Assembly: GCF_039543185.1 (NCBI RefSeq)
Contig: NZ_BAABJG010000002.1
Coordinates: forward strand, 1 to 64,000
Length of the DNA stretch: 64,000 bases
Direction: 5' to 3'
Origin: Paenibacillus_S vulneris
GTDB taxonomy: Bacteria > Bacillota > Bacilli > Paenibacillales > NBRC-103111
Position numbers and translations under genes: made by a program. Every line of letters begins with the position of its first letter. Within the stretch, counting starts at the first letter, position 1. The notes under the pieces are model-generated. The model saw nothing but the letters and a program-made list of their open reading frames with translations, was not told where the DNA came from and searched no databases. Below are positions 48,217 to 55,202 of this stretch, piece after piece.

Positions 48217-50229
48217 TTGTTAACAAGGGATCTAATTCTACTTACAGCTGCATTTATATTATTTATTACAGTAAATGATTCTCCTCTTAGAAGATGGATA
48301 GTTCGAGGATTTAAACGAATCGCCGGAATGGTAACTAAATATATCCCATTTTTAAATCGCATTTTTTTAGCGTCGCTTGTACTTTCTGTACAGGTCATTT
48401 TTATTGTAACGTTTATCCGGTTGACTATTACAAAAGTTTTAACAAGATCTTTTGTTGGTGCCGTTTCTTTTTCTTTGGTATTAGCAATGCTCTATTATCT
48501 GTTTTGGAATATAACCGGGCAAATTCACGACACTGGACAGCAAGTGTTAAAGGATATATATCAACTGGCAGATTTTCCACAAGTAAATGATTATATTACA
48601 TTAGGCCTTCTCAGTTCTGGTACAAAGGTACTTTCGTTTCAACTGACAGCCACTCTTACTTTATTTTACTTCATATATCGAGAGCAAAGATCAGCATCAA
48701 TAAGTAATATTTTAAGTAAAAGCAGCTCCTTATTTTGGTTTATAGTATTAACTTTTTTTACAATACCTTACGGCGTACATGTAAGTAAAGTTATAAACCA
48801 GAACATAACTGAGTTGTTTTCTAATGCAAGTACTCTTGGAATAAAAGCAAGTGTTACACTTCAATATTCATCTGAAAATATTGGACGATTTTTATTTTGG
48901 GCTTTTTTATTTTTTGTATCACTACTGACAGGTATCCGCATGATAATACAATTGATTAAAAACTTGAATGTTAGGAACATGATTGGAGATACAATTCCGC
49001 ATATCCAAAATCAAATATTCTACTTAAGATTTGCTGTAATCAATAAACATAGGAGGCAAATATTCGAGAATTTGTATTCTAGTGTGGAAAGCCTGCATCA
49101 GCTTCTGTTTATGATAGTTGAAAAAAATATGGATGAGGCGTACAGATCAAGTTATAAAAAGTGGGTCGCTCTATTAGCTGATTTAATGATGTCTCCTCGC
49201 TTGATTGATATGGACAGCAGGGTCATAATAGAATATTTGTTGGAAAAAAACGAAGATGAAACCGAAAAATTGTATACATCTATTCTGAAGAATACGGTGT
49301 CCCTAATAATGGTTCTAATAAAGAATCATAAAATCGAAGAAGCTCAAGAAGCTATTGAGTTATTATTTGAACTTAATCCGAGCGAAGTGAAATTGCGATT
49401 TATTTTTTTAAATGTGATTCAAGAATTATCTCTTCTTATGTACTCTAACGATTCAATAGGTCTAAAGCCTATTTTGGATGGACTAGAAAATCTGGCTTCA
49501 GATGATGGTGGAGTAGACCAAAACGGAATAAATTTAATTTACAAATGTTTGTTAAATAAAGCCACTGAAAAGAATGATGTCAAAATGCTCTCCTCAATTT
49601 CTTATTCTATGTTTAAATGCGTTGATCATTTTGATAAAACCAAGTTGAATCTGGACCCAGGCCTAAAGCTACTGCAAATAAAGAGCAGGATTACTGTTGG
49701 GCCTAAGAATGATAAAACGGATCAGTTTATGAAATGTGTAATATTTATTCTACTGCAGGCAATTCTTAAAAGTATAGAATTGTCACACTATTCTTGTACT
49801 GGGTTTCTTATTAAGTTCATGGTAACTTCATTCCGGAGTTCATTAGTAAATCAGACGTATTCTGTATTTATTAAAAATGGCGGTGTAAATAACCCTTACC
49901 TTAAGCAAAGAGAGAAGTTCGCAAAAATGAACTTTTCATTTAATTTTAATAGTAAAACTTTAGAATACTGTCTAAAGAAGATGTCAATTCTATTACTTGG
50001 TCAACAATTATATGTAGTAAAGAAAAGTATAAACTTTGGGGAAATTCCACAAAATTATATCAATGCGGATCATGTAAAATGTGACTATATAGATTACTTA
50101 TTTAATAAGATTGTATCGGATAAAAGCAAGTATGGTCTCCTCTACTTGGAAGAGGATAAAACAAAAAGCGAAAATGAAGGACCGTCATTTATCGAAATGT
50201 TAAAAAATCATATTATGAAGCCTGCGTAA
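48217..50229 (+). CDS. 670-residue six-TM membrane protein with large helical C-terminus, unknown
   Basis: I do not recognise the family. Residues 1-250 hold about six membrane segments (near 3-20, 46-70, 78-98, 136-152, 170-190 and 221-246). The remaining 420 residues are soluble, helical and charged, with helix-pair pieces such as KIEEAQEAIELLFELNPSEV like TPR/armadillo repeats. Codon use is AT-rich compared with phage genes. TTG 48217 has AGAGGTG upstream. In a prophage accessory cassette with a Panacea gene it may be a toxin, exclusion or defence effector, with no catalytic motif to prove it. Confidence 0.72.
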   Translation: MLTRDLILLTAAFILFITVNDSPLRRWIVRGFKRIAGMVTKYIPFLNRIFLASLVLSVQVIFIVTFIRLTITKVLTRSFVGAVSFSLVLAMLYYLFWNITGQIHDTGQQVLKDIYQLADFPQVNDYITLGLLSSGTKVLSFQLTATLTLFYFIYREQRSASISNILSKSSSLFWFIVLTFFTIPYGVHVSKVINQNITELFSNASTLGIKASVTLQYSSENIGRFLFWAFLFFVSLLTGIRMIIQLIKNLNVRNMIGDTIPHIQNQIFYLRFAVINKHRRQIFENLYSSVESLHQLLFMIVEKNMDEAYRSSYKKWVALLADLMMSPRLIDMDSRVIIEYLLEKNEDETEKLYTSILKNTVSLIMVLIKNHKIEEAQEAIELLFELNPSEVKLRFIFLNVIQELSLLMYSNDSIGLKPILDGLENLASDDGGVDQNGINLIYKCLLNKATEKNDVKMLSSISYSMFKCVDHFDKTKLNLDPGLKLLQIKSRITVGPKNDKTDQFMKCVIFILLQAILKSIELSHYSCTGFLIKFMVTSFRSSLVNQTYSVFIKNGGVNNPYLKQREKFAKMNFSFNFNSKTLEYCLKKMSILLLGQQLYVVKKSINFGEIPQNYINADHVKCDYIDYLFNKIVSDKSKYGLLYLEEDKTKSENEGPSFIEMLKNHIMKPA

Positions 50230-50245
50230 TAAATTAATTTAAATT

Positions 50246-50279
50246 AGCCCTCTTTCCGATAGGATCGAGGGCTTTTTTG
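50246..50279 (+). terminator. intrinsic terminator after the membrane protein gene
   Basis: AGCCCTC (50246-50252) and GAGGGCT (50267-50273) flank a 14-nt loop and are followed by TTTTTTG. It ends the Panacea/membrane-protein block. Confidence 0.85.
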
Positions 50280-50327
50280 TTTCTGCGGCACGATACATCA
50301 GGCCAGTACTTTCTTTGGCACTATGGG

Positions 50328-50681
50328 TCACTTGCTTAATTTGTACAGCATATACTGGTTCAATGATACTCCCTCAAGCTCGGCTGCTGCCGCCAAGTCG
50401 CGATGAAGGGACTTAGGCATACGTAAGCGAATGCTGCCGCTATATTCTTCTTGTGGTTCAGGGATAGGATCGCCATACTCTAATTTGACTCCTAGCCATC
50501 CTCGCTTGGCTTCCTCCATACACTCAATTAGTTCTTGTATGGTTTCTCCATTAGATTGGCAGCCGTCCAATTCCAAATACTTGCCATAATAATAATGGCC
50601 GCTTTCGTCATTCATTTCCTTAATGATCAGCGTATAGGGGAGTTTTAGATAGTACTCCAAATCCTTTTTTTCATTTGACAT
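50328..50681 (-). CDS. hicB: HicB-family antitoxin
   Basis: A 117-residue HicB antitoxin. The N-terminal partially degraded RNase-H-like domain includes GHYYYGKYLELDGCQSNGET, and the C-terminal ribbon-helix-helix (SGSIRLRMPKSLHRDLAAAA, ELEGVSLNQYMLYKLSK) should bind the hicAB operator. No convincing ribosome site precedes ATG 50681 (a TTG at 50693 is in frame), so coupling with hicA, whose stop is 52 bp upstream, may matter. It balances the HicA toxin gene in the same operon. Confidence 0.87.
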   Translation of the reverse strand: MSNEKKDLEYYLKLPYTLIIKEMNDESGHYYYGKYLELDGCQSNGETIQELIECMEEAKRGWLGVKLEYGDPIPEPQEEYSGSIRLRMPKSLHRDLAAAAELEGVSLNQYMLYKLSK

Positions 50682-50733
50682 ATGTTTTGGCAAAGGGTTG
50701 ATATGATATACTGTTTAGTAAGGAGAGGGGGCC

Positions 50734-50958
50734 CTAACCCCCAATCCTGCTTAGTACATCTTTTACGCAAACCGCCTTGACTGGATTTCGGAATTTTACG
50801 GTGATAACATCGCCTTTTTCATTTCGGTACTGATGATGGGAGCCTTCAACTCTTACCTCACGGTATCCGCTATGTTTTAGGACTTTTGTTATCTCGGAGA
50901 ACCGAATTCCGTTGGGGCGGTTTCTCATTTTTTCAATGAGTTTTTCAACCCCTGCCAT
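50734..50958 (-). CDS. hicA: HicA-family mRNA interferase toxin
   Basis: A 74-residue HicA toxin, a double-stranded-RNA-binding-fold mRNA interferase. The key motif is REVRVEGSHHQYRNEKGDVI, with the catalytic His in GSHH, after FSEITKVLKHSGY. ATG 50958 with AGGAGG upstream is chosen; a longer frame from 51009 lacks support. It is first in the minus-strand hicAB operon, the usual order, and lies between the membrane-protein block and the SOS-linked operon. It probably maintains the prophage or aborts infection. Confidence 0.9.
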   Translation of the reverse strand: MAGVEKLIEKMRNRPNGIRFSEITKVLKHSGYREVRVEGSHHQYRNEKGDVITVKFRNPVKAVCVKDVLSRIGG

Positions 50959-50980
50959 TGTGCACCTCCTTTCTATATTT

Positions 50981-51009
50981 ATGATACCATATATGGAACC
51001 ATTTTGCAA
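50981..51009 (-). promoter_or_regulatory. hicAB promoter with palindromic operator
   Basis: On the minus strand TTGCAA and TATCAT are 17 bp apart, upstream of hicA. The palindrome CCATATATGG (50987-50996) sits in the spacer, the expected position for HicB autorepression. Confidence 0.65.
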
Positions 51010-51040
51010 GCATTTTATTCCAATTCAAAAAAATGGACTC

Positions 51041-51084
51041 TTGCATGTTCGTGTTATGTTCGTATAAAATAGGAACAAACGTTC
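51041..51084 (+). promoter_or_regulatory. SOS-type promoter with LexA-like box
   Basis: TTGCAT (51041-51046) and TATAAA (51063-51068) are 16 bp apart. Just after the -10 is GAACAAACGTTC (51073-51084), which fits the Gram-positive LexA box GAAC-N4-GTTC. The operon that follows should therefore be DNA-damage inducible. Confidence 0.72.
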
Positions 51085-51107
51085 TTATTGTGGAGGCAGA
51101 ATTTTTT

Positions 51108-51425
51108 ATGGTTGGGTATCGATTAAGTAAACTCAGGACAGAACGCAAGAAGGTAACAGTAGATAAGGTCGTTAGTGCTACAGGAATTCCTCGGGAAACA
51201 ATCCTGAGTTATGAGAATGAAGGAGTAGAACCAACTAGGGCACATCTGGAATTGTTTGCAGCTTATTATGAAGTGACAATAGAAAGGCTACTAGGTACTG
51301 ATGTGGTTGTTAGTAATTATCATATTTGTGGCGGTCGAACAGCTACTGCTGAGGAATTGGAAGATATGAGGGATGCATTAAGAGAGATTATTCAAACCAA
51401 GAAGAGACGAATAATTTCTATATAA
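51108..51425 (+). CDS. XRE-type regulator, first gene of the SOS operon
   Basis: A 105-residue protein with an N-terminal XRE helix-turn-helix (VGYRLSKLRTERKKVTVDKV, then SATGIPRETILSYENEGVEP) and a helical C-terminus. It follows the LexA-like box and leads an operon of YolD-like and winged-helix genes. ATG 51108 has GGAGGCAGAA upstream. It may tie prophage or operon expression to damage. Its target is unknown. Confidence 0.82.
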   Translation: MVGYRLSKLRTERKKVTVDKVVSATGIPRETILSYENEGVEPTRAHLELFAAYYEVTIERLLGTDVVVSNYHICGGRTATAEELEDMRDALREIIQTKKRRIISI

Positions 51426-51443
51426 ATATAGGCGGTGAGCAGA

Positions 51444-51635
51444 ATGGAAAAATACATTGGACACATCATTGAAATCATTTATCTAGGTAGCGATGACAAG
51501 ATCACGCAACGGCAAATCGAGGTTTATTCCGTTTCTAATGACACTATAAGGGCGCGTTGTTTGCAACGGAATGCGCCACGGGTATTCCGGATAGAGAACA
51601 TTCTTGCCGTCCAGCCGGTAAGGAGGGCATCATGA
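51444..51635 (+). CDS. 63-residue protein, SH3/Sm-like beta-barrel candidate
   Basis: A small beta-rich protein (MEKYIGHIIEIIYLGSDDKI, then TQRQIEVYSVSNDTIRARCL). Alternating hydrophobic residues and IENILAVQP at the end resemble WYL-type or Sm-like barrels often encoded beside yolD and umuC genes. GGCGGTGAGCA precedes the ATG. Its stop overlaps the next start (ATGA). Confidence 0.7.
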   Translation: MEKYIGHIIEIIYLGSDDKITQRQIEVYSVSNDTIRARCLQRNAPRVFRIENILAVQPVRRAS

Positions 51636-51976
51636 AAAAACTCGCGGGAAATGGTCTTTGGGAATCGAGCAGAATGATGCTACCGCAGCACCGGGAGCGT
51701 AGCGTTCAGCAGAATAACCAGGCAAGTAGGATGACGAGACCAGAACTGACCGAAGAAGAACAGCAGGAGCTTTTTGGCCGGTTAAAAGCATCTCTGGTTA
51801 ATACAATCGAGGTAACAATAACGGTTTATAAAGAAAATGGTTACGAGAAATATACCGGCATTGTTGGAGGGTTGGATCCACGGTACTATCTTGTAAAGCT
51901 GGAATGGTTAGGTGATTGGAAGCTAATTGAGTTTAAGGATATCGTCGGGGTTGAGATGCATGCTCAAGGATATTGA
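51632..51976 (+). CDS. YolD-like protein
   Basis: A 114-residue YolD-family protein. The family signature NGLWESSRMMLPQHRE is at about residues 7-22, followed by LTEEEQQELFGRLKASL and a beta-barrel domain (IEVTITVYKENGYEKYTGIV, GGLDPRYYLVKLEWLGDWKL). YolD proteins are small SOS partners encoded next to UmuC/UvrX-type polymerases in Bacilli and SPbeta. Here no such polymerase gene is present. AAGGAGGG precedes the ATG. Confidence 0.88.
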   Translation: MKKLAGNGLWESSRMMLPQHRERSVQQNNQASRMTRPELTEEEQQELFGRLKASLVNTIEVTITVYKENGYEKYTGIVGGLDPRYYLVKLEWLGDWKLIEFKDIVGVEMHAQGY

Positions 51977-52226
51977 ACGTAAGATACTGAGGATCATTGG
52001 TAACTATTTCATTCTGCACAAAAGGACTCCAAGCATTCAGGAGCTCGAGATTAAAACTGGACGCAGCCGTGAAGGAATAATGGAAGTGTTGACTCTCTTA
52101 GTGCAAGAACGATATATTGAGTGGAGTCCTTCGGCTCCAAATCGCATTGTTATATTGGAGGCTTGGGAAAGAACCACATATCAAAAAAAGTACACCTTTG
52201 TTTATGATACATACGGGGAAAATTGA
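51960..52226 (+). CDS. LexA-like winged-helix protein without peptidase domain
   Basis: An 88-residue protein whose segment LRIIGNYFILHKRTPSIQEL, then EIKTGRSREGIMEVLTLLVQ and ERYIEW resembles the LexA N-terminal winged helix. It lacks the S24 peptidase half. It could bind DNA without being cleaved in the SOS response. ATG 51960 overlaps the YolD-like gene by 17 bases. Confidence 0.72.
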   Translation: MLKDIERKILRIIGNYFILHKRTPSIQELEIKTGRSREGIMEVLTLLVQERYIEWSPSAPNRIVILEAWERTTYQKKYTFVYDTYGEN

Positions 52227-52238
52227 GGAGGTACATAG

Positions 52239-52490
52239 GTGGCTAAGGCTAAAATAGCTAAACGACCGACACGAGACGAATTCGTATTAGAGGAATTAGG
52301 GAATCAACTAGTTGAAGCTAAACAAGAAGGCGAAGAAGTCCTGCTGACTGTCTGGGGTCGAGATGAACACGTGCGAGGCATGATCACTGAAATGGACTCG
52401 CGTACTGGTAAGGTTCACATTCAGCGGCATGGGGAAACAACGAAGGTACCGTTTATGGATATAATGAAAGTGGAAAGCCCCGGAGAATGA
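52239..52490 (+). CDS. second YolD-type barrel protein
   Basis: An 83-residue protein with a helix then a beta-barrel: LEELGNQLVEAKQEGEEVLL, then TVWGRDEHVRGMITEMDSRT, VHIQRHGETTKVPFMDIMKV. This matches the C-terminal YolD-like barrel without the WESSRMM part. GTG 52239 has GAGGAGG upstream. It ends the SOS operon, and its stop is within the terminator. Confidence 0.72.
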   Translation: MAKAKIAKRPTRDEFVLEELGNQLVEAKQEGEEVLLTVWGRDEHVRGMITEMDSRTGKVHIQRHGETTKVPFMDIMKVESPGE

Positions 52491-52503
52491 TCCGAGGCTT
52501 TTT
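52474..52503 (+). terminator. terminator of the SOS operon, last prophage gene
   Basis: AAAGCC-C-CGGA and TCCG-A-GGCTTT form a stem around GAATGA, followed by TTTAC. It includes the stop codon of the last gene. It ends prophage transcription before attR. Confidence 0.78.
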
Positions 52504-52517
52504 ACTTGTTCATAGCG

Positions 52518-52536
52518 TTTTACACATATTTTACAC
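52518..52536. repeat. 19-bp att arm repeat, right copy
   Basis: An exact copy of TTTTACACATATTTTACAC at 2358-2376 in the same orientation, 53 bp before the attR core. Together they would flank the core in attP. Arm-type integrase binding is inferred. Confidence 0.7.
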
Positions 52537-52589
52537 AATGGATGTGAAAAGCATTGATATACCAATGATTTTTGACCCATATATAACGT

Positions 52590-52601
52590 CCTCCTGGGAC
52601 G
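52590..52601 (+). other. attR core (12 bp)
   Basis: CCTCCTGGGACG matches the 3' end of tRNA-Arg at 2232-2243. Nothing before it resembles a tRNA, so it marks the right end of the prophage. Confidence 0.88.
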
Positions 52602-52619
52602 CTTCTTATAAAACCACAG

Positions 52620-52646
52620 CCATCCATTGCGGATGGTTTTTTATTT
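52620..52646 (+). terminator. native terminator of the tRNA array
   Basis: CCATCC and GGATGG (52620-52636, loop ATTGC) are followed by TTTTTTATTTT. It lies 19 bp after the attR core, so before integration it ended the rRNA-tRNA transcript. Confidence 0.82.
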
Positions 52647-53150
52647 TGTTTGCAGCTCTTAATAAACCTCTAGCTTAACATTTAGCAGCCTTAAATTCTT
52701 TTCCTTTCATTTAGGGAGACGAGATTTAAGTGCTGTTTTTTTATATTGTATAGGTAATCTGGAGTTATGGGGCCGGATGCTGTTAAATCAAACGGGGAAC
52801 ATCATGAGGTTATGAATGATCTATAATCAGTTATAAACTTACCAGCCTATACAGGATCGGATAAGGTTTCGAAAGCCAGTATCCACCGACGCATTCAGCC
52901 TTCATTAGTGTATAGAATGGGGTAATATGGATAGTTTGGTTGGATGGTTTACAATCTGATAACCATTGTGACTTTTATGTACTGACTAAGAGGCGTTAAA
53001 GCGCTCATAAGGGTGAGTATAGTAAGCCAATATAAAGGGGTTATTCACCGCATTTAAAAGGACCTTCTAGGGTCCTCTCAGTAGGTTTAGAGCGATTCAG
53101 AACGGGGGCTTGAATAGAGCTTTTGGGGATTGGAGTATACTTACAAATTA
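52647..53150. other. chromosomal spacer without recognisable genes
   Basis: About 500 bp with no open frame worth reporting. A hairpin AGGACC-TTCT-AGGGTCCT near 53080 lacks a T run. The stretch may be decayed sequence. I see no tRNA, riboswitch or mobile-element end in it. Confidence 0.5.
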
Positions 53151-53186
53151 ATTGTAAACCTAAAACATAATAATATGGTTGACAAT
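53151..53186 (+). promoter_or_regulatory. BirA-type biotin operator before bioB
   Basis: ATTGTAAACC and GGTTGACAAT form an inverted repeat (9 of 10 positions) with a 16-bp spacer, matching the BirA operators of Bacillales biotin genes. It is 88 bp before the bioB start. Biotin excess should therefore repress bioB. Confidence 0.82.
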
Positions 53187-53274
53187 TTACCTGGACTATT
53201 TAAAAATAAATAGAGTATGAGGCAAACCGTATTGGACCTATATAAAAAAAGAATTCGATAAAAGGAAGAACCCT

Positions 53275-54267
53275 ATGAAAACAATACATACAGATTGGAA
53301 CGAACTGGCGGAGAAAGCACTGAGGGGACAGCCGTTAACGATGGAGGAAGGACTGTCCGTGTTGGAGGCTGAAGATAAGGAACTACTGGCCATCATGAAC
53401 AGCGCGTACAAAGTAAGACATCATCATTACGGGAACAAAGTAAAGCTGAACCTGATTATTAACGCGAAGAGCGGGCTATGTCCGGAGGACTGCGGGTACT
53501 GTTCGCAATCGATCGTATCGAAGGCGCCCATATCCAAGTACCCGCTGCTTGAAAAGGAAACGCTGATAGAAGGCGCACGCAAAGCGTTGGAGATGAAGGT
53601 TGGAACATACTGCATTGTAGCCAGCGGAAAGGGCCCGACAAGCAAAGAGCTGGATCAGGTCATCGAAGCTGTACGGGAGATAAAAGCAGAGATGCCTTTG
53701 AAAATATGCGCATGTCTCGGGATTTTGACGGAAGATCAGGCTGTACGGCTTAAGGAGGCAGGAGTAGACCGGTACAATCATAATTTGAATACAAGCCGCC
53801 GCCACTTTCCCAGCATTACTACGACACATACCTATGAGGACCGGCAGGAGACGGTACAGAAGGCAAAAGCGGCAGGAATGTCGCCTTGCTCAGGGTGTAT
53901 CATCGGCATGGGAGAGACGAACGAGGAGATCGTAGAAATGGCGTATGCATTACGTGAATTGGAGGCGGACTCGATTCCGGTGAACTTTTTGAATCCGATT
54001 CCCGGAACCCCGTTGGAGGGGCAGAAGGGGCTGAATCCTCGCCAATGCTTGAAGGTGCTGGCTCTGATGCGATTTATGAATCCATCCAAGGAGATTCGAA
54101 TTGCTGGGGGGCGTGAGCTGAACCTCCGCTCATTGCAGGCACTCGGGTTGTATGCGGCGAATTCCATATTTGTTGGAGATTACTTGACGACCGCTGGTCA
54201 GGAGGCTTCTGAAGATCATAGAATGATTGAAGATCTTGGGTTTGAAATTGAGATATGCGCGTTGTAA
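53275..54267 (+). CDS. bioB: biotin synthase
   Basis: A 330-residue radical SAM enzyme converting dethiobiotin to biotin. The [4Fe-4S] motif C69-x3-C73-x2-C76 is in LCPEDCGYCSQS. Further family marks are YNHNLNTSRRHFPSI and the C-terminal TTAGQEASEDHRMIEDLGFE. AAAGGAAGAA precedes ATG 53275. It stands alone, without other bio genes nearby, and is regulated by the BirA-type operator upstream. Confidence 0.96.
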   Translation: MKTIHTDWNELAEKALRGQPLTMEEGLSVLEAEDKELLAIMNSAYKVRHHHYGNKVKLNLIINAKSGLCPEDCGYCSQSIVSKAPISKYPLLEKETLIEGARKALEMKVGTYCIVASGKGPTSKELDQVIEAVREIKAEMPLKICACLGILTEDQAVRLKEAGVDRYNHNLNTSRRHFPSITTTHTYEDRQETVQKAKAAGMSPCSGCIIGMGETNEEIVEMAYALRELEADSIPVNFLNPIPGTPLEGQKGLNPRQCLKVLALMRFMNPSKEIRIAGGRELNLRSLQALGLYAANSIFVGDYLTTAGQEASEDHRMIEDLGFEIEICAL

Positions 54268-54426
54268 TTAGGGATATCTTTATTAGTGAACAAATTATTG
54301 CAAAATTGCCAATTATGAAAGAATGAGTCTTAAATTTTCATAGGCGCTATGGCACATTAGGGGTACTTCACTTATAATAAGAAGTGTGGACAACCCTAGG
54401 AACTGGGGTTTTGTTATTATATAAAA

Positions 54427-54436
54427 CGTTTAAACG
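54427..54436. promoter_or_regulatory. palindromic operator before kduD
   Basis: CGTTTAAACG, within AAAACGTTTAAACGAG, is a perfect 10-bp palindrome placed 10 bp before the kduD start. LacI-family repressors such as KdgR bind sites of this style. A hairpin AACCC/GGGTT (54394-54414) just upstream may attenuate transcription. The regulator is inferred, and no regulator gene is in the window. Confidence 0.5.
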
Positions 54437-54446
54437 AGGTGTAGAG

Positions 54447-55202
54447 ATGAATTTATTTGATTTGACCGGCAAAGTTGCTATTGTAACGGGTGGAGCCGTA
54501 GGTCTTGGTGGCGGAATCTCTTTGGGATTAGCGCAAGCGGGCGCCGATATCGTGATTGTTACAAGCAATGACCGCAATAGAGAGACTCAACAAAAAATCG
54601 AGGCTATGGGCCGCAAAGTACACACTATCGTTGCGAACCTGTCCGATGAAAAAGAATATCCGCGCGTTGTCAGCGAAGCGCTGAACGCGTTCGGTAAAAT
54701 TGATATTTTGGTTAACAATGCAGGGATTATTCGTCGTACTCCTGCTGCAGATCATTCCGCTCAAGATTGGCACGATGTGATTAACCTGAACCTAAATGCA
54801 TCGTTCTTCTTGTGTCAACTGGTAGGCCGCGAGATGATCAAGCAAGGCTCCGGTAAAATCATTAACATCGCTTCCATGTTGAGCTTCCAAGGCGGTATCA
54901 ACGTTCCTGGATATACAGCTTCCAAGCATGCGATCGCAGGTGTTACGAAAGCATTGGCAAACGAATGGGCAAGCAAAGGCGTTCAAGTAAACGCGATTGC
55001 ACCTGGATATATGTCTACAGACAACACGGCTGCATTGCGTGCAGACGAAGAGCGCAGCTCGCAAATTTTGGTTCGTATTCCTGCTGGTCGTTGGGGCACT
55101 ACAGAAGATTTGCAAGGTCCTGCTGTATTCCTGGCTTCCGCAGCTTCGGACTATATGAACGGTCACGTGCTTTGCGTTGACGGCGGATGGATGAACCGAT
55201 AA
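54447..55202 (+). CDS. kduD: 2-dehydro-3-deoxy-D-gluconate 5-dehydrogenase (KduD-like SDR)
   Basis: A 251-residue short-chain dehydrogenase with the nucleotide-binding TGGAVGLGGG (14-23), NNAG at about 91-94, and the catalytic Ser in ASMLSF with Y-x3-K in GYTASKHA (about 156-160). The C-terminal GRWGTTEDLQGPAVFLASAA and DYMNGHVLCVDGGW are typical of KduD/2-deoxy-D-gluconate 3-dehydrogenase. It converts pectin- or uronate-derived 5-keto intermediates to 2-keto-3-deoxygluconate. GAGGTGTAG precedes the ATG. It overlaps the kinase start by one base. Confidence 0.87.
   Translation: MNLFDLTGKVAIVTGGAVGLGGGISLGLAQAGADIVIVTSNDRNRETQQKIEAMGRKVHTIVANLSDEKEYPRVVSEALNAFGKIDILVNNAGIIRRTPAADHSAQDWHDVINLNLNASFFLCQLVGREMIKQGSGKIINIASMLSFQGGINVPGYTASKHAIAGVTKALANEWASKGVQVNAIAPGYMSTDNTAALRADEERSSQILVRIPAGRWGTTEDLQGPAVFLASAASDYMNGHVLCVDGGWMNR

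Larger units (their letters stand above)
2232..52601. mobile_element. complete-looking prophage, PBSX-like contractile tail, integrated in tRNA-Arg
   Basis: A block of about 50.4 kb is bounded by the 12-bp direct repeat CCTCCTGGGACG, once as the 3' end of tRNA-Arg and once at 52590. It holds, in order, integrase, lysogeny control, early and replication genes, terminase, portal, head, contractile tail, receptor-binding proteins, lysis genes and accessory genes. No core gene looks frameshifted or truncated, so it may still be able to form particles. The tail order matches PBSX xkd genes, while the portal and minor head proteins resemble SPP1 gp6 and gp7. That is a common mosaic in Bacillales prophages. 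Inducibility is inferred, not shown. Confidence 0.93.

Noticed and set aside
52865..52877. GGTTTCGAAAGCC outside attR, similar to the immunity operators
   Set aside because: It is in the chromosomal spacer with no promoter beside it, and one short palindrome match is likely by chance.
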